From Amycolatopsis sp. NBC_01480 (lineage in GTDB: Bacteria; Actinomycetota; Actinomycetes; Mycobacteriales; Pseudonocardiaceae), in contig NZ_CP109442.1 of the NCBI RefSeq assembly GCF_036227205.1, positions 6,696,001-6,760,000 on the forward strand: a stretch of 64,000 nt of DNA, written 5' to 3'. The notes beneath the pieces were generated by a model that was not told where the DNA came from, ran no database searches, and was given only the letters and a program-made list of their open reading frames with translations. A program made the position numbers and the translations under genes. Position 1 is the stretch's first letter. The number at the start of each line of letters is the position of its first letter. This document shows positions 16,549 to 25,072 of this stretch, in pieces.

Positions 16549-18000
16549 ATGACCCTGAGCGTGCCGCCATTGGCGATCGCACCGAGTGAGCCCGGCAGCC
16601 GCGGCATCGCTGCGAAAGGCTCCCGGGAGACAGCCTCGTCCGCGAGAGAAGTAGCTCGTGCCTGGGAGAGCTTTGCCGCGGGCGAGGACGTCGAAACGGG
16701 CGTCCGGCCGGAGATCCTGGCGTCGTGGTACCGGTGCCGGGATCGCTACGAGGTGGACCGGACGCTGGACGTCGCGCCGGGGGCCCGGGGCAACGACGTC
16801 CAGCGGCTCGACAACGGTGTCATCTTCACTACGCTCGGTGGCCTCGGGGCGCTGGCCGGCCAGGAAGTGGAACGCGACGGCGCCGTGGTCACCGTCGCGG
16901 ACGGTGACGGGCGGGTCCTCGGCGCGTGGGGCGATCCCAGCGCGCAGCGGCGGGCCGAGCTGTACAACCTCGCCCCGTGGTCGTCCTGGTCGGAGGAGTG
17001 CACCGGCACGAACGGGATGGGCACCTCGCTCGAGCTGTCCGGGCCGGTGACCGTGACCGGGCCGGAGCACTGGTGCGAAGCGTTCCACCGGTGGTCCTGC
17101 GCGGGCATTTCGGTGCGCGACGTGGTGACCGGGGCGCCGGTCGCGTCGATCAACATTTCGCGGTGGAACGCGGCGCTGTCCGAACTCGTGCCGGGGTGGC
17201 TGTCGCAGGCGGCCGCCTGCGTCGAGCAGGAAATCTACCGGCGCGCCATCTACGAAGCCGACAAGGTCATCTCCGAGTTCAACCGGAAATGCGGGCAGGT
17301 CGCCGAGCCGTTCATGGCGATGGACCGGGGCGGGAATGTGATCGCGGCGAACGACGAGGCCGTGTCGCTGCTCGGCCTGACGCCGGAGAGCTCCATCGCG
17401 ATGGGCGCGACAGAACCGGCGAAGCGGTGGACTCCGGACATTTCCGGACTTCCCGAGGTTATGCGGTGGGCCAAGGAGCGGGCGCAGGGGCCGGCCCGGT
17501 GGAGCGGCTACGCGTGCCTGCCGGTGAGCCCGGGGGAGGACGCCACTCCGGTGACGCTGCGTCCCGTCGTCGACTCGAACCACGTGGTGGGCATGCTGTG
17601 CCTGTTCGGCGTGCAGGAAGGCGAGCCGTACGAGGAGCACGTGGAGGCCTCGGTGGGCCCGCTGCCGCGGCGCATCGTCGGGCTTCGCAACGACCGGCTG
17701 GTGCTGCTCGCCCCGTCCGAGATCCGCTACGCCGAGGCCGACCGGAACATCGTGTGGCTGAACACCGAACGCGGACGGATCCAGGCCGCGACCCGCGGAC
17801 TGGACAACATCGAGCGGTCGCTGCTGTCGTGCGGGTTCAGCCGGGTGCACCGGCGCTTCCTGGTGAACCTCCGCCGGGTGGCCGAGCTGGAACGGGGCAT
17901 CAAGGGTGAGCTGTTCCTGATCATGGACCCGCGGTCGCATGATTCGGTTCCCGTTTCGCGGCGGCAGGCTCCCGAGCTGCGCAGGATGCTCGGCATCTGA
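16549..18000 (+). CDS. GAF-PAS-LytTR one-component regulator, paralogue 2
   Basis: The 483-residue product has the same order of parts as paralogue 1. An AcoR-type GAF domain (LASWYRCRDRYEVD, GTNGMGTSLELSGPV, EHWCEAFHRWSCAGI) is followed by a PAS-like segment (FMAMDRGGNVIAANDEAV) and a C-terminal LytTR domain (FSRVHRRFLVNLRRVAEL). The ATG at 16549 has a GAGGAGGTCG ribosome site. The two paralogues differ enough that they may sense different signals or form a hetero-oligomer. Being divergently arranged beside the PQQ dehydrogenase and the formaldehyde-fixing genes, they are the best candidates for control of the island. Confidence 0.86.
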   Translation: MTLSVPPLAIAPSEPGSRGIAAKGSRETASSAREVARAWESFAAGEDVETGVRPEILASWYRCRDRYEVDRTLDVAPGARGNDVQRLDNGVIFTTLGGLGALAGQEVERDGAVVTVADGDGRVLGAWGDPSAQRRAELYNLAPWSSWSEECTGTNGMGTSLELSGPVTVTGPEHWCEAFHRWSCAGISVRDVVTGAPVASINISRWNAALSELVPGWLSQAAACVEQEIYRRAIYEADKVISEFNRKCGQVAEPFMAMDRGGNVIAANDEAVSLLGLTPESSIAMGATEPAKRWTPDISGLPEVMRWAKERAQGPARWSGYACLPVSPGEDATPVTLRPVVDSNHVVGMLCLFGVQEGEPYEEHVEASVGPLPRRIVGLRNDRLVLLAPSEIRYAEADRNIVWLNTERGRIQAATRGLDNIERSLLSCGFSRVHRRFLVNLRRVAELERGIKGELFLIMDPRSHDSVPVSRRQAPELRRMLGI

Positions 18001-18051
18001 GCGGCCGCACCGGCTTTTGCTGCCGCTGGCCCCTTCTCCAGGGGCTCGCGG

Positions 18052-18747
18052 TCAGCGTTCCTGGTGCGCGGACAGGGCTTCCACCTGCCGGCGCAGCCCT
18101 TCCACGGCACGGGCCGGGTCTTCGGCCGCGTAGACGGCCGAGCCGGCCACGAAACAGTCGACGCCGGCCTCGGCTGCCTGTTCGATCGTTTCGGCGTTGA
18201 TGCCACCGTCGATCTCCACCACCAGGTTCAGATGGCCGGTGTCGACCAGCCGCCGGGCCGCGCGCACCTTGTCCAGTACTTCGGCGATGAACGTCTGGCC
18301 GCCGAAACCGGGTTCCACCGACATCACCAGCAACGTGTCGTAGTGCTTGAGCACGTCGACGTACGGATCCAGCGACGTGTTCGGCTTGATCGCCAGTCCG
18401 GCCTTCGCGCCCGCGGCGTGCAGGTTCTTCGCGAGCATGACCGGATCGTTCGCGGCCTCGACGTGCACCGTGACGTTGTAGGAACCCGCTTCCGCGTAGC
18501 CGATCGCCCAGCGGTCCGGGTCCTCGATCATCAGGTGGCAGTCGAGCGGGATGTGCGTGGTCGCCAGCAGCGACCGCACCACCGGAAGGCCCAGGGTCAG
18601 ATTCGGCACGAAATGCGCGTCCATGACGTCCACGTGCAGCCAATCCGCTCCCCGGCCCGGCGGTCCTTCCACGGCCGCCACTTCGTCGGCCAGCCGGGCG
18701 AAGTCGGCGGAGAGGATGGACGGGGCGATCAACGAATTATTCGACAC
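18052..18747 (-). CDS. rpe: Ribulose-phosphate 3-epimerase
   Basis: Rpe interconverts ribulose 5-phosphate and xylulose 5-phosphate, needed to regenerate the formaldehyde acceptor. The 231-residue TIM-barrel protein shows [18 protein letters not shown], the metal-site motif [28 protein letters not shown], and [12 protein letters not shown]. The GTG at 18747 was chosen because it begins directly before the conserved N-terminus ([12 protein letters not shown]); longer frames add charged non-homologous residues. It is transcribed divergently from hexulose-6-phosphate synthase, sharing about 150 bases of control region. Confidence 0.94.
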   Translation of the reverse strand: MSNNSLIAPSILSADFARLADEVAAVEGPPGRGADWLHVDVMDAHFVPNLTLGLPVVRSLLATTHIPLDCHLMIEDPDRWAIGYAEAGSYNVTVHVEAANDPVMLAKNLHAAGAKAGLAIKPNTSLDPYVDVLKHYDTLLVMSVEPGFGGQTFIAEVLDKVRAARRLVDTGHLNLVVEIDGGINAETIEQAAEAGVDCFVAGSAVYAAEDPARAVEGLRRQVEALSAHQER

Positions 18748-18899
18748 GGGACCGATCGTAATTCGGCGCGGCGAGGACCGGGTATTCGTTGTGCGTATCG
18801 GGGGATTGTGTTTGCGCATGTGGCGAAGTGTTGCCGCGCGCGGGCCGGGGAGGCGATGGTGGACCGGGTTTTGTCGGCGATTCGCGAAGGAGTTTTGTG

Positions 18900-19526
18900 A
18901 TGCGGTTGCAGGTGGCGTTGGATGTGGTGGATTTGGGTTCGGCGTTGGGGTTGGCGCGTGAGGTGGCGGAGTTTGTGGATATTTTGGAGTTGGGGACGCC
19001 GTTGGTGAAGGCGGCGGGGATGGGTGCGGTGTCGGCGGTGAAGGCGGCGCATCCGGACAAGTTGGTGTTTGTGGATTTGAAGACGGCGGATGCGGGTGAG
19101 TTGGAGGCGGGGTTGGCGTTTGAGGCGGGGGCGGATTTGGTGACGGTGATGGGGGTGGCTGATGACGACACGGTGCGGGGTGCGGTGGCGGCGGGGCGTA
19201 AGTACGGCAAGGAGGTGGTCGCGGACATGATCGCGGTGACCGAGGGTCGGGTGGCGCGGATCCGGGAGGTGGCGAAGCTGGGGGTGTCGTTCGTGGAGAT
19301 TCATGCGGGTCTGGATGAGCAGGCTCGTCCGGGGTACAGCATTGACACTTTGCTGGCGGATGGGCGGGAGGCGGGGGTGGCGTTCTCGATCGCGGGTGGG
19401 GTGAAGGCCGCGACGATCGGCGCGGTGCGGGATGCGGGCGCGACGGTCGCGGTGGTCGGTGGCGGTATCTACAACGCCCCCGACCCCGCCGCCGCCGCCA
19501 GGGAACTCAGGAAACTCGCCGCCTGA
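18900..19526 (+). CDS. hxlA: 3-hexulose-6-phosphate synthase (HPS)
   Basis: HPS joins formaldehyde to ribulose 5-phosphate, the key assimilation step of the RuMP cycle. The 208-residue protein of the orotidine-monophosphate-decarboxylase fold shows [58 protein letters not shown], and [19 protein letters not shown] ribosome site lies seven bases before the ATG. Codon use is odd: the first 13 leucine codons are all TTG and third-position C is rare over the first ~90 codons. It then returns to the C-rich usage of the neighbours, so the gene may be a mosaic or recently acquired. Confidence 0.94.
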   Translation: MRLQVALDVVDLGSALGLAREVAEFVDILELGTPLVKAAGMGAVSAVKAAHPDKLVFVDLKTADAGELEAGLAFEAGADLVTVMGVADDDTVRGAVAAGRKYGKEVVADMIAVTEGRVARIREVAKLGVSFVEIHAGLDEQARPGYSIDTLLADGREAGVAFSIAGGVKAATIGAVRDAGATVAVVGGGIYNAPDPAAAARELRKLAA

Positions 19527-19537
19527 CCACAAGCACC

Positions 19538-19572
19538 CCGCCGCGCGCCGGGTCCGGCTCGGCGCGCGGCGG
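19538..19572 (+). terminator. Hairpin after hexulose-6-phosphate synthase
   Basis: A perfect 12-bp GC stem (CCGCCGCGCGCC at 19538-19549, complement at 19561-19572) with an 11-base loop follows the stop codon by 12 bases. It probably ends or attenuates the hxlA transcript before transketolase; no T run follows. Confidence 0.5.
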
Positions 19573-19636
19573 AGACCACCGGCTCGCCTTTTCAGGAATT
19601 CACGAAAGAAACTGAAATCATCAGGAGTACGCGTCC

Positions 19637-21739
19637 ATGGTTGCAAACGAATCCCCTGACGAGGTAACCCGCTTGACCACCAAGCGGCTCCCGGAAGACT
19701 GGACCAGGCTGGACGAGCGCGCGGTGGACACCGTCCGCGTGCTGGCCGCGGACGCGGTCGAGGAGTGCGGGAGCGGGCACCCGGGCACGGCCATGAGTCT
19801 CGCGCCGGTCGCTTACGCGTTGTTCCAACGGGTTCTGCGGCACGACCCGAGCGATCCGGAGTGGATCGGCCGGGACCGCTTCGTGCTGTCGGCCGGGCAT
19901 TCGAGCCTCACCCTGTACATCCAGCTGTTCCTGTCCGGCTACGGCCTGGAGCTGGACGACCTGAAAGTCTTGCGCAAGTGGGGTTCGCTGACCCCGGGCC
20001 ACCCCGAGCACGGGCACACCGCGGGCGTGGAGATCACCACCGGCCCGCTCGGCCAGGGGCTGGCGAGCGCGGTCGGCATGGCGATGGCGGCGCGGCGCGA
20101 GCGCGGCCTGTTCGACCCGGACGCCGAGCCGGGCACGAGCGTGTTCGACCACCGGGTCTACGTGATCGCTTCGGACGGCGACATCGAGGAGGGCGTCACC
20201 TCCGAGGCTTCGTCGCTGGCCGGGACCCAGCAGCTGGGCAACCTCACGGTGATCTACGACAGCAACGAGATCTCCATCGAGGACGACACCCGCATCGCGC
20301 TGTCGGAGGACACCGCGAAGCGCTACGAAGCCTATGGCTGGCACGTTCTCACCGTGCACGGCGGCGAGGACGTGGCCGGCTTCCTCGCCGCGATCGAGCA
20401 GGCCAGGGCCGAGACCGCCCGCCCCACCCTGATCGTGCTGCGCACGGTGATCGGCTACCCCGCGCCGACGAAGATGAACACCGGCGGCGTGCACGGCGCC
20501 GCGCTCGGCCCGGACGAGCTCGGCGCGGTCAAGCGGGCCCTCGGCTTCGACCCGGAGCGGCGTTTCCAGGTCGAGGACGAGGTTTTGCGGCATGCTCGCG
20601 AGGCGGCCGCGCGGGGCCGGGCCGACCACGAGAAGTGGCAGCTCGAATTCGATGCCTGGGCGCGGGACAACCCGGAGCGCAAGGTGCTGCTGGACCGGCT
20701 CGGCCGGCGCGAGCTGCCGGCCGGCTGGGCCGACGATCTGCCGGTGTGGGAGGCCGACGAGAAGGGCGTCGCCACCCGCAAGGCATCGGCCGCGGTGCTC
20801 GCCAAGCTGGGCGAGGTGCTGCCCGAGCTCTGGGGTGGCTCGGCGGACCTGGCGGAGAGCAACAACACCACGATCAAGGGCGCGGATTCCTTTGGCCCGG
20901 CCGAAATCTCCACGGACGCCTGGACCGCCCAGCCCTACGGCCGCACGCTGCACTTCGGCATCCGCGAGCACGCGATGGGCTCGATCCTCAACGGTATCGC
21001 GCTGCACGGCGGAACCCGTCCGTACGGCGGCACCTTCCTCATCTTCAGCGACTACATGCGCCCGGCGGTGCGCCTGGCCGCGCTGATGGAGCTGCCGGTC
21101 ATCTACGTGTGGACACATGACTCGATCGGCCTCGGCGAGGACGGCCCGACGCACCAGCCCGTCGAGCACCTGGCCTCGCTGCGCGCGATTCCCGGAATGT
21201 CGGTGGCCCGCCCGGCGGACGCGAACGAGACCGCGTACGCCTGGAAAGCCGCACTGGAGGACACCGGCGGCCCGACCGGGCTGGCGTTGACCCGGCAGAA
21301 CGTGCCGACGCTCGCGGGCACCTCGGCCGAGGGCGTGGCGCGCGGCGGATATGTGCTCGCGGAGGCGTCGACAGCCACGCCCGAGGTGGTCCTCATCGGC
21401 ACCGGATCCGAGGTCCAGCTGGCGGTGGCGGCCAGGGAAGTCCTTGAGGCGGAAGGGATCGGCACCCGGGTCGTGTCCATGCCGTGTGTGGAGTGGTTCG
21501 ACCGGCAGGACCGGGCCTACTGGGAAGAAGTGCTGCCCCCGGCGGTACGCGCGCGGGTGGCCGTCGAAGCGGGTATCGCGCAGCCGTGGCACCGGTTCGT
21601 CGGCGACGCCGGCGAGGTCGTGTCGCTGGAGCACTTCGGCGCTTCGGCGGACTTCAAGACCCTGTACAGCCGATTCGGCATCACCGCCGAAGCTGTGGTG
21701 GAAGCCGCACGCCGGAGCGTGCGCTCTGTCCGGCGGTGA
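19637..21739 (+). CDS. tkt: Transketolase
   Basis: Transketolase moves two-carbon units between sugar phosphates with thiamine diphosphate and is central to pentose regeneration. The 700-residue protein has normal length. The N-terminal diphosphate-binding part shows [13 protein letters not shown], the H-x-S catalytic [11 protein letters not shown], and [19 protein letters not shown] for thiamine binding. The pyrimidine domain has [19 protein letters not shown] and [21 protein letters not shown]-terminal domain follows ([12 protein letters not shown]). An AGGAG site is ten bases before the ATG. A TTTCAG-N16-CTGAAA repeat lies at 19590-19617 upstream. It stands between hxlA and hxlB in the island. 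Confidence 0.95.
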   Translation: MVANESPDEVTRLTTKRLPEDWTRLDERAVDTVRVLAADAVEECGSGHPGTAMSLAPVAYALFQRVLRHDPSDPEWIGRDRFVLSAGHSSLTLYIQLFLSGYGLELDDLKVLRKWGSLTPGHPEHGHTAGVEITTGPLGQGLASAVGMAMAARRERGLFDPDAEPGTSVFDHRVYVIASDGDIEEGVTSEASSLAGTQQLGNLTVIYDSNEISIEDDTRIALSEDTAKRYEAYGWHVLTVHGGEDVAGFLAAIEQARAETARPTLIVLRTVIGYPAPTKMNTGGVHGAALGPDELGAVKRALGFDPERRFQVEDEVLRHAREAAARGRADHEKWQLEFDAWARDNPERKVLLDRLGRRELPAGWADDLPVWEADEKGVATRKASAAVLAKLGEVLPELWGGSADLAESNNTTIKGADSFGPAEISTDAWTAQPYGRTLHFGIREHAMGSILNGIALHGGTRPYGGTFLIFSDYMRPAVRLAALMELPVIYVWTHDSIGLGEDGPTHQPVEHLASLRAIPGMSVARPADANETAYAWKAALEDTGGPTGLALTRQNVPTLAGTSAEGVARGGYVLAEASTATPEVVLIGTGSEVQLAVAAREVLEAEGIGTRVVSMPCVEWFDRQDRAYWEEVLPPAVRARVAVEAGIAQPWHRFVGDAGEVVSLEHFGASADFKTLYSRFGITAEAVVEAARRSVRSVRR

Positions 21740-22041
21740 CGCCTGCCTCGCAGGCGGCAGGAGGCGTCCGGGCCCATCAGCCCGAGTACGTCCACAAGGG
21801 CTGATGAGTACCTCCTGAACGGTGCGCCTGCGCGAAGCGGCCCCGGCGACCCCGCCGGGGCCGCTTCCTTGTGCCCGGCATTATTCGTCATCCCAATCAG
21901 GGGATAGCTTTTCCTGATGCCGCAAGCCTTGCTGGCCACCCGCGGGTGGCGAATCCTTGTGTTCTAAGCAGATTTGTCCGCGCGATGGCCGCGCAGGTGA
22001 CGCAGGCAGGTCATCCGCCCTGCGAGTGGAGGAAGATCTCG
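21740..22041 (+). promoter_or_regulatory. tkt-hxlB intergenic region: terminator and operator-like site
   Basis: This 302-base gap carries two recognisable elements. A perfect 14-bp stem (AAGCGGCCCCGGCG at 21835-21848, complement at 21853-21866, loop ACCC) should terminate the transketolase transcript. Further on, ATCAGG-N11-CCTGAT at 21896-21918 is an interrupted palindrome with the 11-base spacing common for LysR-type sites, about 125 bases upstream of hxlB. It is a candidate target for the LysR protein at 3630 or another regulator. Confidence 0.5.
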
Positions 22042-22629
22042 TTGACGAAGACGATTCCCCAGGAGTTCGACGACAGCCTTTTCGCCGGCGCGACCCGTGC
22101 CGTGGTCGGGGAGGTGGACCGGGTGAGCGCGGCGGTGCAGACCGAGTCCTGGATCCGGGCCGGCGCGATGCTGCTCGAGGCGCCGGCGGTGTTCACCATC
22201 GGCACCGGACGGAGCGGGCTCGCACTGCAGATGGCTGCGATGCGGTTCATGCACCTCGGACTTCCCACCCACGTCGTCGGCGAGGTGACGGCCCCGGCCA
22301 TCGGCGAGCGCGACGTGCTGGTGGCGGCATCGGGCTCCGGCTCGACCGCGCGGGTGGTGCGGGCCGCGCAGACCGCTCGCGACCAGGGCGCGAACGTGAT
22401 CGCGTTGACCACCGCGCCCGACTCGGCGCTGGGCAAGATCGCCACCGAGGTGCTCCTCATCCCGGCCGCGGACAAGCAGGACTTCGACGGCAAGGCCTCC
22501 GTCCAGTACGCCGGCAGCCTGTTCGAGCAGTCCGTTCTGCTGATCACGGACTCGCTGTTCCACGCGCTGTGGCAGACCAGCGGCACCCAGGCCCGCGAAC
22601 TGTGGCGGCTCCACGCGAATCTCGAATAG
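22042..22629 (+). CDS. hxlB: 6-phospho-3-hexuloisomerase (PHI)
   Basis: PHI converts hexulose 6-phosphate to fructose 6-phosphate, the second RuMP step. The 195-residue SIS-domain protein shows FTIGTGRSGLALQMAAMRFMH, ERDVLVAASGSGSTARVV, ALTTAPDSALGKIA, and SVQYAGSLFEQ near the C-terminus. The TTG at 22042 is preferred: a GGAGGAAG ribosome site lies about seven bases upstream and the protein begins at the homologous TKTIPQEFDDSL. No nearer ATG or GTG fits. It is separated from hxlA by the transketolase gene rather than fused or adjacent to it, and precedes an intact GlpX gene. Confidence 0.93.
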   Translation: MTKTIPQEFDDSLFAGATRAVVGEVDRVSAAVQTESWIRAGAMLLEAPAVFTIGTGRSGLALQMAAMRFMHLGLPTHVVGEVTAPAIGERDVLVAASGSGSTARVVRAAQTARDQGANVIALTTAPDSALGKIATEVLLIPAADKQDFDGKASVQYAGSLFEQSVLLITDSLFHALWQTSGTQARELWRLHANLE

Positions 22630-22681
22630 CCGCCGCGCGCTCTCTCATTCCTGGTGCTACAGAAAAGAATTGGAGCCGGAC

Positions 22682-23650
22682 ATGCAGTATCGGAGTGAGG
22701 TCGCGCCGCGCGCGGGCGTCGATATCCACGCACTGGAGGCGGCGGCGCTGGCCGCCACCCGCAGCGCCGCCGTGGCCAGCTACTCCTGGGTCGGCCGGTA
22801 CGACCAGAAAGCCGCCGACGCGGCTGCGACCAAGGCGATGCGCGAGGCGCTGGCGGCGGCGCCCGGCCGGGGGACCGTGGTCATCGGGGAGGGCGAGAAG
22901 GACGACGCCCCGATGCTGTTCAACGGCGAAGTCGTCGGCACCGGCGACGGCCCGGACTTCGACATCGCCGTCGACCCACTGGAAGGAACGTCCTTCTGCG
23001 CCAAGGATCTGCCGGGTTCCCTGGCGACGATCGCGTTCGGCGAGCCGGGCACGCTCTGGTCGCCGGGACCCGGGTTCTACATGGACAAGATCGTGGTGCC
23101 CCCGCGGGCGAAGGACGTCGTCGACCTCGACGACCCGCCTGAGCGCACGCTGGCGAACGTCGCCGCCGCGCTCGGCAAGAAGGTCGGCGACCTGCGCGTG
23201 ATGATCATGGACAAGCCGCGGCACCAGGACCTGATCGCCCGGGTGCTGCGGGCCGGCGCGGCGGTGCAGACCCCGGCGGGCGGCGATGTCGGCGGAAGCC
23301 TGGCGGTGCTCTTGCCGACGCTCGACGTCGACCTGCTCCTCGGCGTCGGCGGCACCCCGGAAGGCGTGCTGACCGCGGCCGCGGTCCGTGCGCTGGGCGG
23401 CGGGATGCTGGGCCGCCTCGCCCCGCAACGGGACGAGGAGGCGGACGCGATCCGCGCGGCGGGCATGTCGACCGACCGGGTCTACGAATGTTCCGAACTC
23501 GCTTCCGGCGACGCGTTCTTCGTGGCCACTGGGGTCACCGGGGGAACGCTCCTCGATCGCCCCCGCACTTGCGACGGCACGACCACCTGCGCATCGCTCC
23601 TGATCTCCAGGGGCGAGATCCGCTACCTCACGCACACGACCTTCGAGTGA
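22682..23650 (+). CDS. glpX: Class II fructose-1,6-bisphosphatase GlpX
   Basis: GlpX dephosphorylates fructose 1,6-bisphosphate; several members also act on sedoheptulose 1,7-bisphosphate. The 322-residue protein keeps the metal-binding motifs IGEGEKDDAPML and IAVDPLEGTSFC, plus FYMDKIVVPP, IMDKPRHQDLI, GVGGTPEGVLTAAAVRALGG, and FFVATGVTGGTLL. The ATG at 22682 has GGAG six bases upstream; a TTG twelve bases earlier is a less likely start. In a RuMP cycle without a visible transaldolase, this enzyme with the class I aldolase would provide the bisphosphatase route back to ribulose 5-phosphate. Confidence 0.94.
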   Translation: MQYRSEVAPRAGVDIHALEAAALAATRSAAVASYSWVGRYDQKAADAAATKAMREALAAAPGRGTVVIGEGEKDDAPMLFNGEVVGTGDGPDFDIAVDPLEGTSFCAKDLPGSLATIAFGEPGTLWSPGPGFYMDKIVVPPRAKDVVDLDDPPERTLANVAAALGKKVGDLRVMIMDKPRHQDLIARVLRAGAAVQTPAGGDVGGSLAVLLPTLDVDLLLGVGGTPEGVLTAAAVRALGGGMLGRLAPQRDEEADAIRAAGMSTDRVYECSELASGDAFFVATGVTGGTLLDRPRTCDGTTTCASLLISRGEIRYLTHTTFE

Positions 23651-23681
23651 CGGCCGACGTGCGCACGACCAGGGAGATTCG

Positions 23682-25061
23682 GTGACGCTGCATCTGGACG
23701 ACCTCCGCGTCCGTCATCTCGGCGAGTGTCGTTACGATTCGCCGCTCGCCGAGATGCTGTCCACCAAACAGACCTCTCCGCACTACGTCGCGGAAGGCGA
23801 CCGGGTCCTGCTCGAGGACACCGTGTCCATGCTCGCCGAGCACCGCCTCCCGCCCGCCCGCGTTCCGAGCTTCGAAGGCGCGGGCCCGCGCCGGAAGATC
23901 TACTTCGACCCGGCCGGTGTCACCGCCGGGATCGTCACCTGCGGCGGGCTGTGCCCGGGGCTGAACAACGTGATCCGCGGTCTCGTCCAGGAACTCGCGG
24001 TGCACTACCGGGTCAAGCGGATCCTGGGCTTCCGGAACGGCCTGCAGGGGCTGACCGCCGAGCACCGGCACGACACCGTCGAACTGACGCCCGCGCGCGT
24101 TCGCGACATCCACAAGGACGGCGGCACCATCCTGGGCAGCTCGCGCGGCGGCCAGGACGCCGGCGAGATGGTCGACAGCCTCGTCGCGCGGGGCGTCGAC
24201 ATCATGTTCGTCATCGGCGGCGACGGCGGGATGCGCGCCGCGACGTACCTCAGCGACGCGATCCGGGCGCGGGGCCTCGACATCGCGGTGATCGGGGTGC
24301 CGAAGACGATCGACAACGACCTGCCCTTCACCGACCAGTCGTTCGGGTTCCAGAGCGCGTTCGCCCGGGCGACCGACTTCATCTCGTCGGTCTCGGTGGA
24401 AGCCGCGTCGAGCCCGGACGGCGTCGGGATCGTGAAGCTGATGGGCCGGCACTCCGGGTTCATCGCCAGCTATGCCGCACTGGCCGCGAACGGCGCGGAC
24501 ATCGTGTTGATCCCGGAGATCCCCTTCGCGTTCGAGGGACCGGACGGCCTGCTCGCCCACGTCGAGCAGCGCGTGCGCGCCAAGGGTTACGTGGTGATCG
24601 TCCTCGCCGAAGGGGCCGGGCAGGATCTGCTCGACCAGCCCGGCCCGCACCGGAACGGGCGCGGCACGGACGCGTCGGGCAACGTCAAGCTCGGCAACGT
24701 GGGGGAGCTGGTCAAAGAGCGCATCGCCGCGCACCTGACCGCGGCCGGCCTCGCCCCCACGATGCGGTACATCGACCCGAGCTACGCGATCCGGAGCATC
24801 GCGGCCAACGCCTACGACAGCGTCTACTGCCTGCGGCTGGCGCACGCCGCGGTGCACGCCGCCATGGCGGGCCGCACCGCGGCGGCGGTCGCACGCTGGC
24901 GGCGGCGCTTCGTGCACGTCCCGCTGTCCCTGATGACCAGCCGCCGCAACCAGGTCGACCCCCACGGCGACCTGTGGATGTCGGTGCTGGAAACCACCTG
25001 CCAGCCGGCCGCGTTCGGTACCGGGCCGGACCGGGAGAAGGTGAGCACGGGCTTCTGCTGA
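23682..25061 (+). CDS. 6-phosphofructokinase, long plant/trypanosome-like type
   Basis: The 459-residue enzyme phosphorylates fructose 6-phosphate. It contains CGGLCPGLNNVIRGL, ILGSSRGGQD, the phosphoryl-donor motif GGDGGM at 179-184, PKTIDND at 207-213 with Asp211 as catalytic base, and FGFQSAFARATD. A Gly at 182 together with Lys at 208 is the combination seen in long ATP-dependent enzymes of plants and trypanosomes. Pyrophosphate enzymes have Asp at the first position and short bacterial ATP enzymes have Gly at the second. ATP use is therefore predicted but should be tested. The GTG start has an AGGGAGA ribosome site and follows glpX by 31 bases. Confidence 0.88.
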   Translation: MTLHLDDLRVRHLGECRYDSPLAEMLSTKQTSPHYVAEGDRVLLEDTVSMLAEHRLPPARVPSFEGAGPRRKIYFDPAGVTAGIVTCGGLCPGLNNVIRGLVQELAVHYRVKRILGFRNGLQGLTAEHRHDTVELTPARVRDIHKDGGTILGSSRGGQDAGEMVDSLVARGVDIMFVIGGDGGMRAATYLSDAIRARGLDIAVIGVPKTIDNDLPFTDQSFGFQSAFARATDFISSVSVEAASSPDGVGIVKLMGRHSGFIASYAALAANGADIVLIPEIPFAFEGPDGLLAHVEQRVRAKGYVVIVLAEGAGQDLLDQPGPHRNGRGTDASGNVKLGNVGELVKERIAAHLTAAGLAPTMRYIDPSYAIRSIAANAYDSVYCLRLAHAAVHAAMAGRTAAAVARWRRRFVHVPLSLMTSRRNQVDPHGDLWMSVLETTCQPAAFGTGPDREKVSTGFC

Positions 25062-25072
25062 GCCCCGCCGCG

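Noticed and set aside
18551..18961. A separate gene between rpe and hxlA on the plus strand
   Set aside because: It begins inside antisense rpe and ends inside hxlA out of frame; the hxlA start with its own ribosome site explains the region better.
22670..23650. TTG at 22670 as the start of glpX
   Set aside because: The ATG at 22682 has a GGAG ribosome site six bases upstream that would overlap the TTG; the four extra residues have no support.
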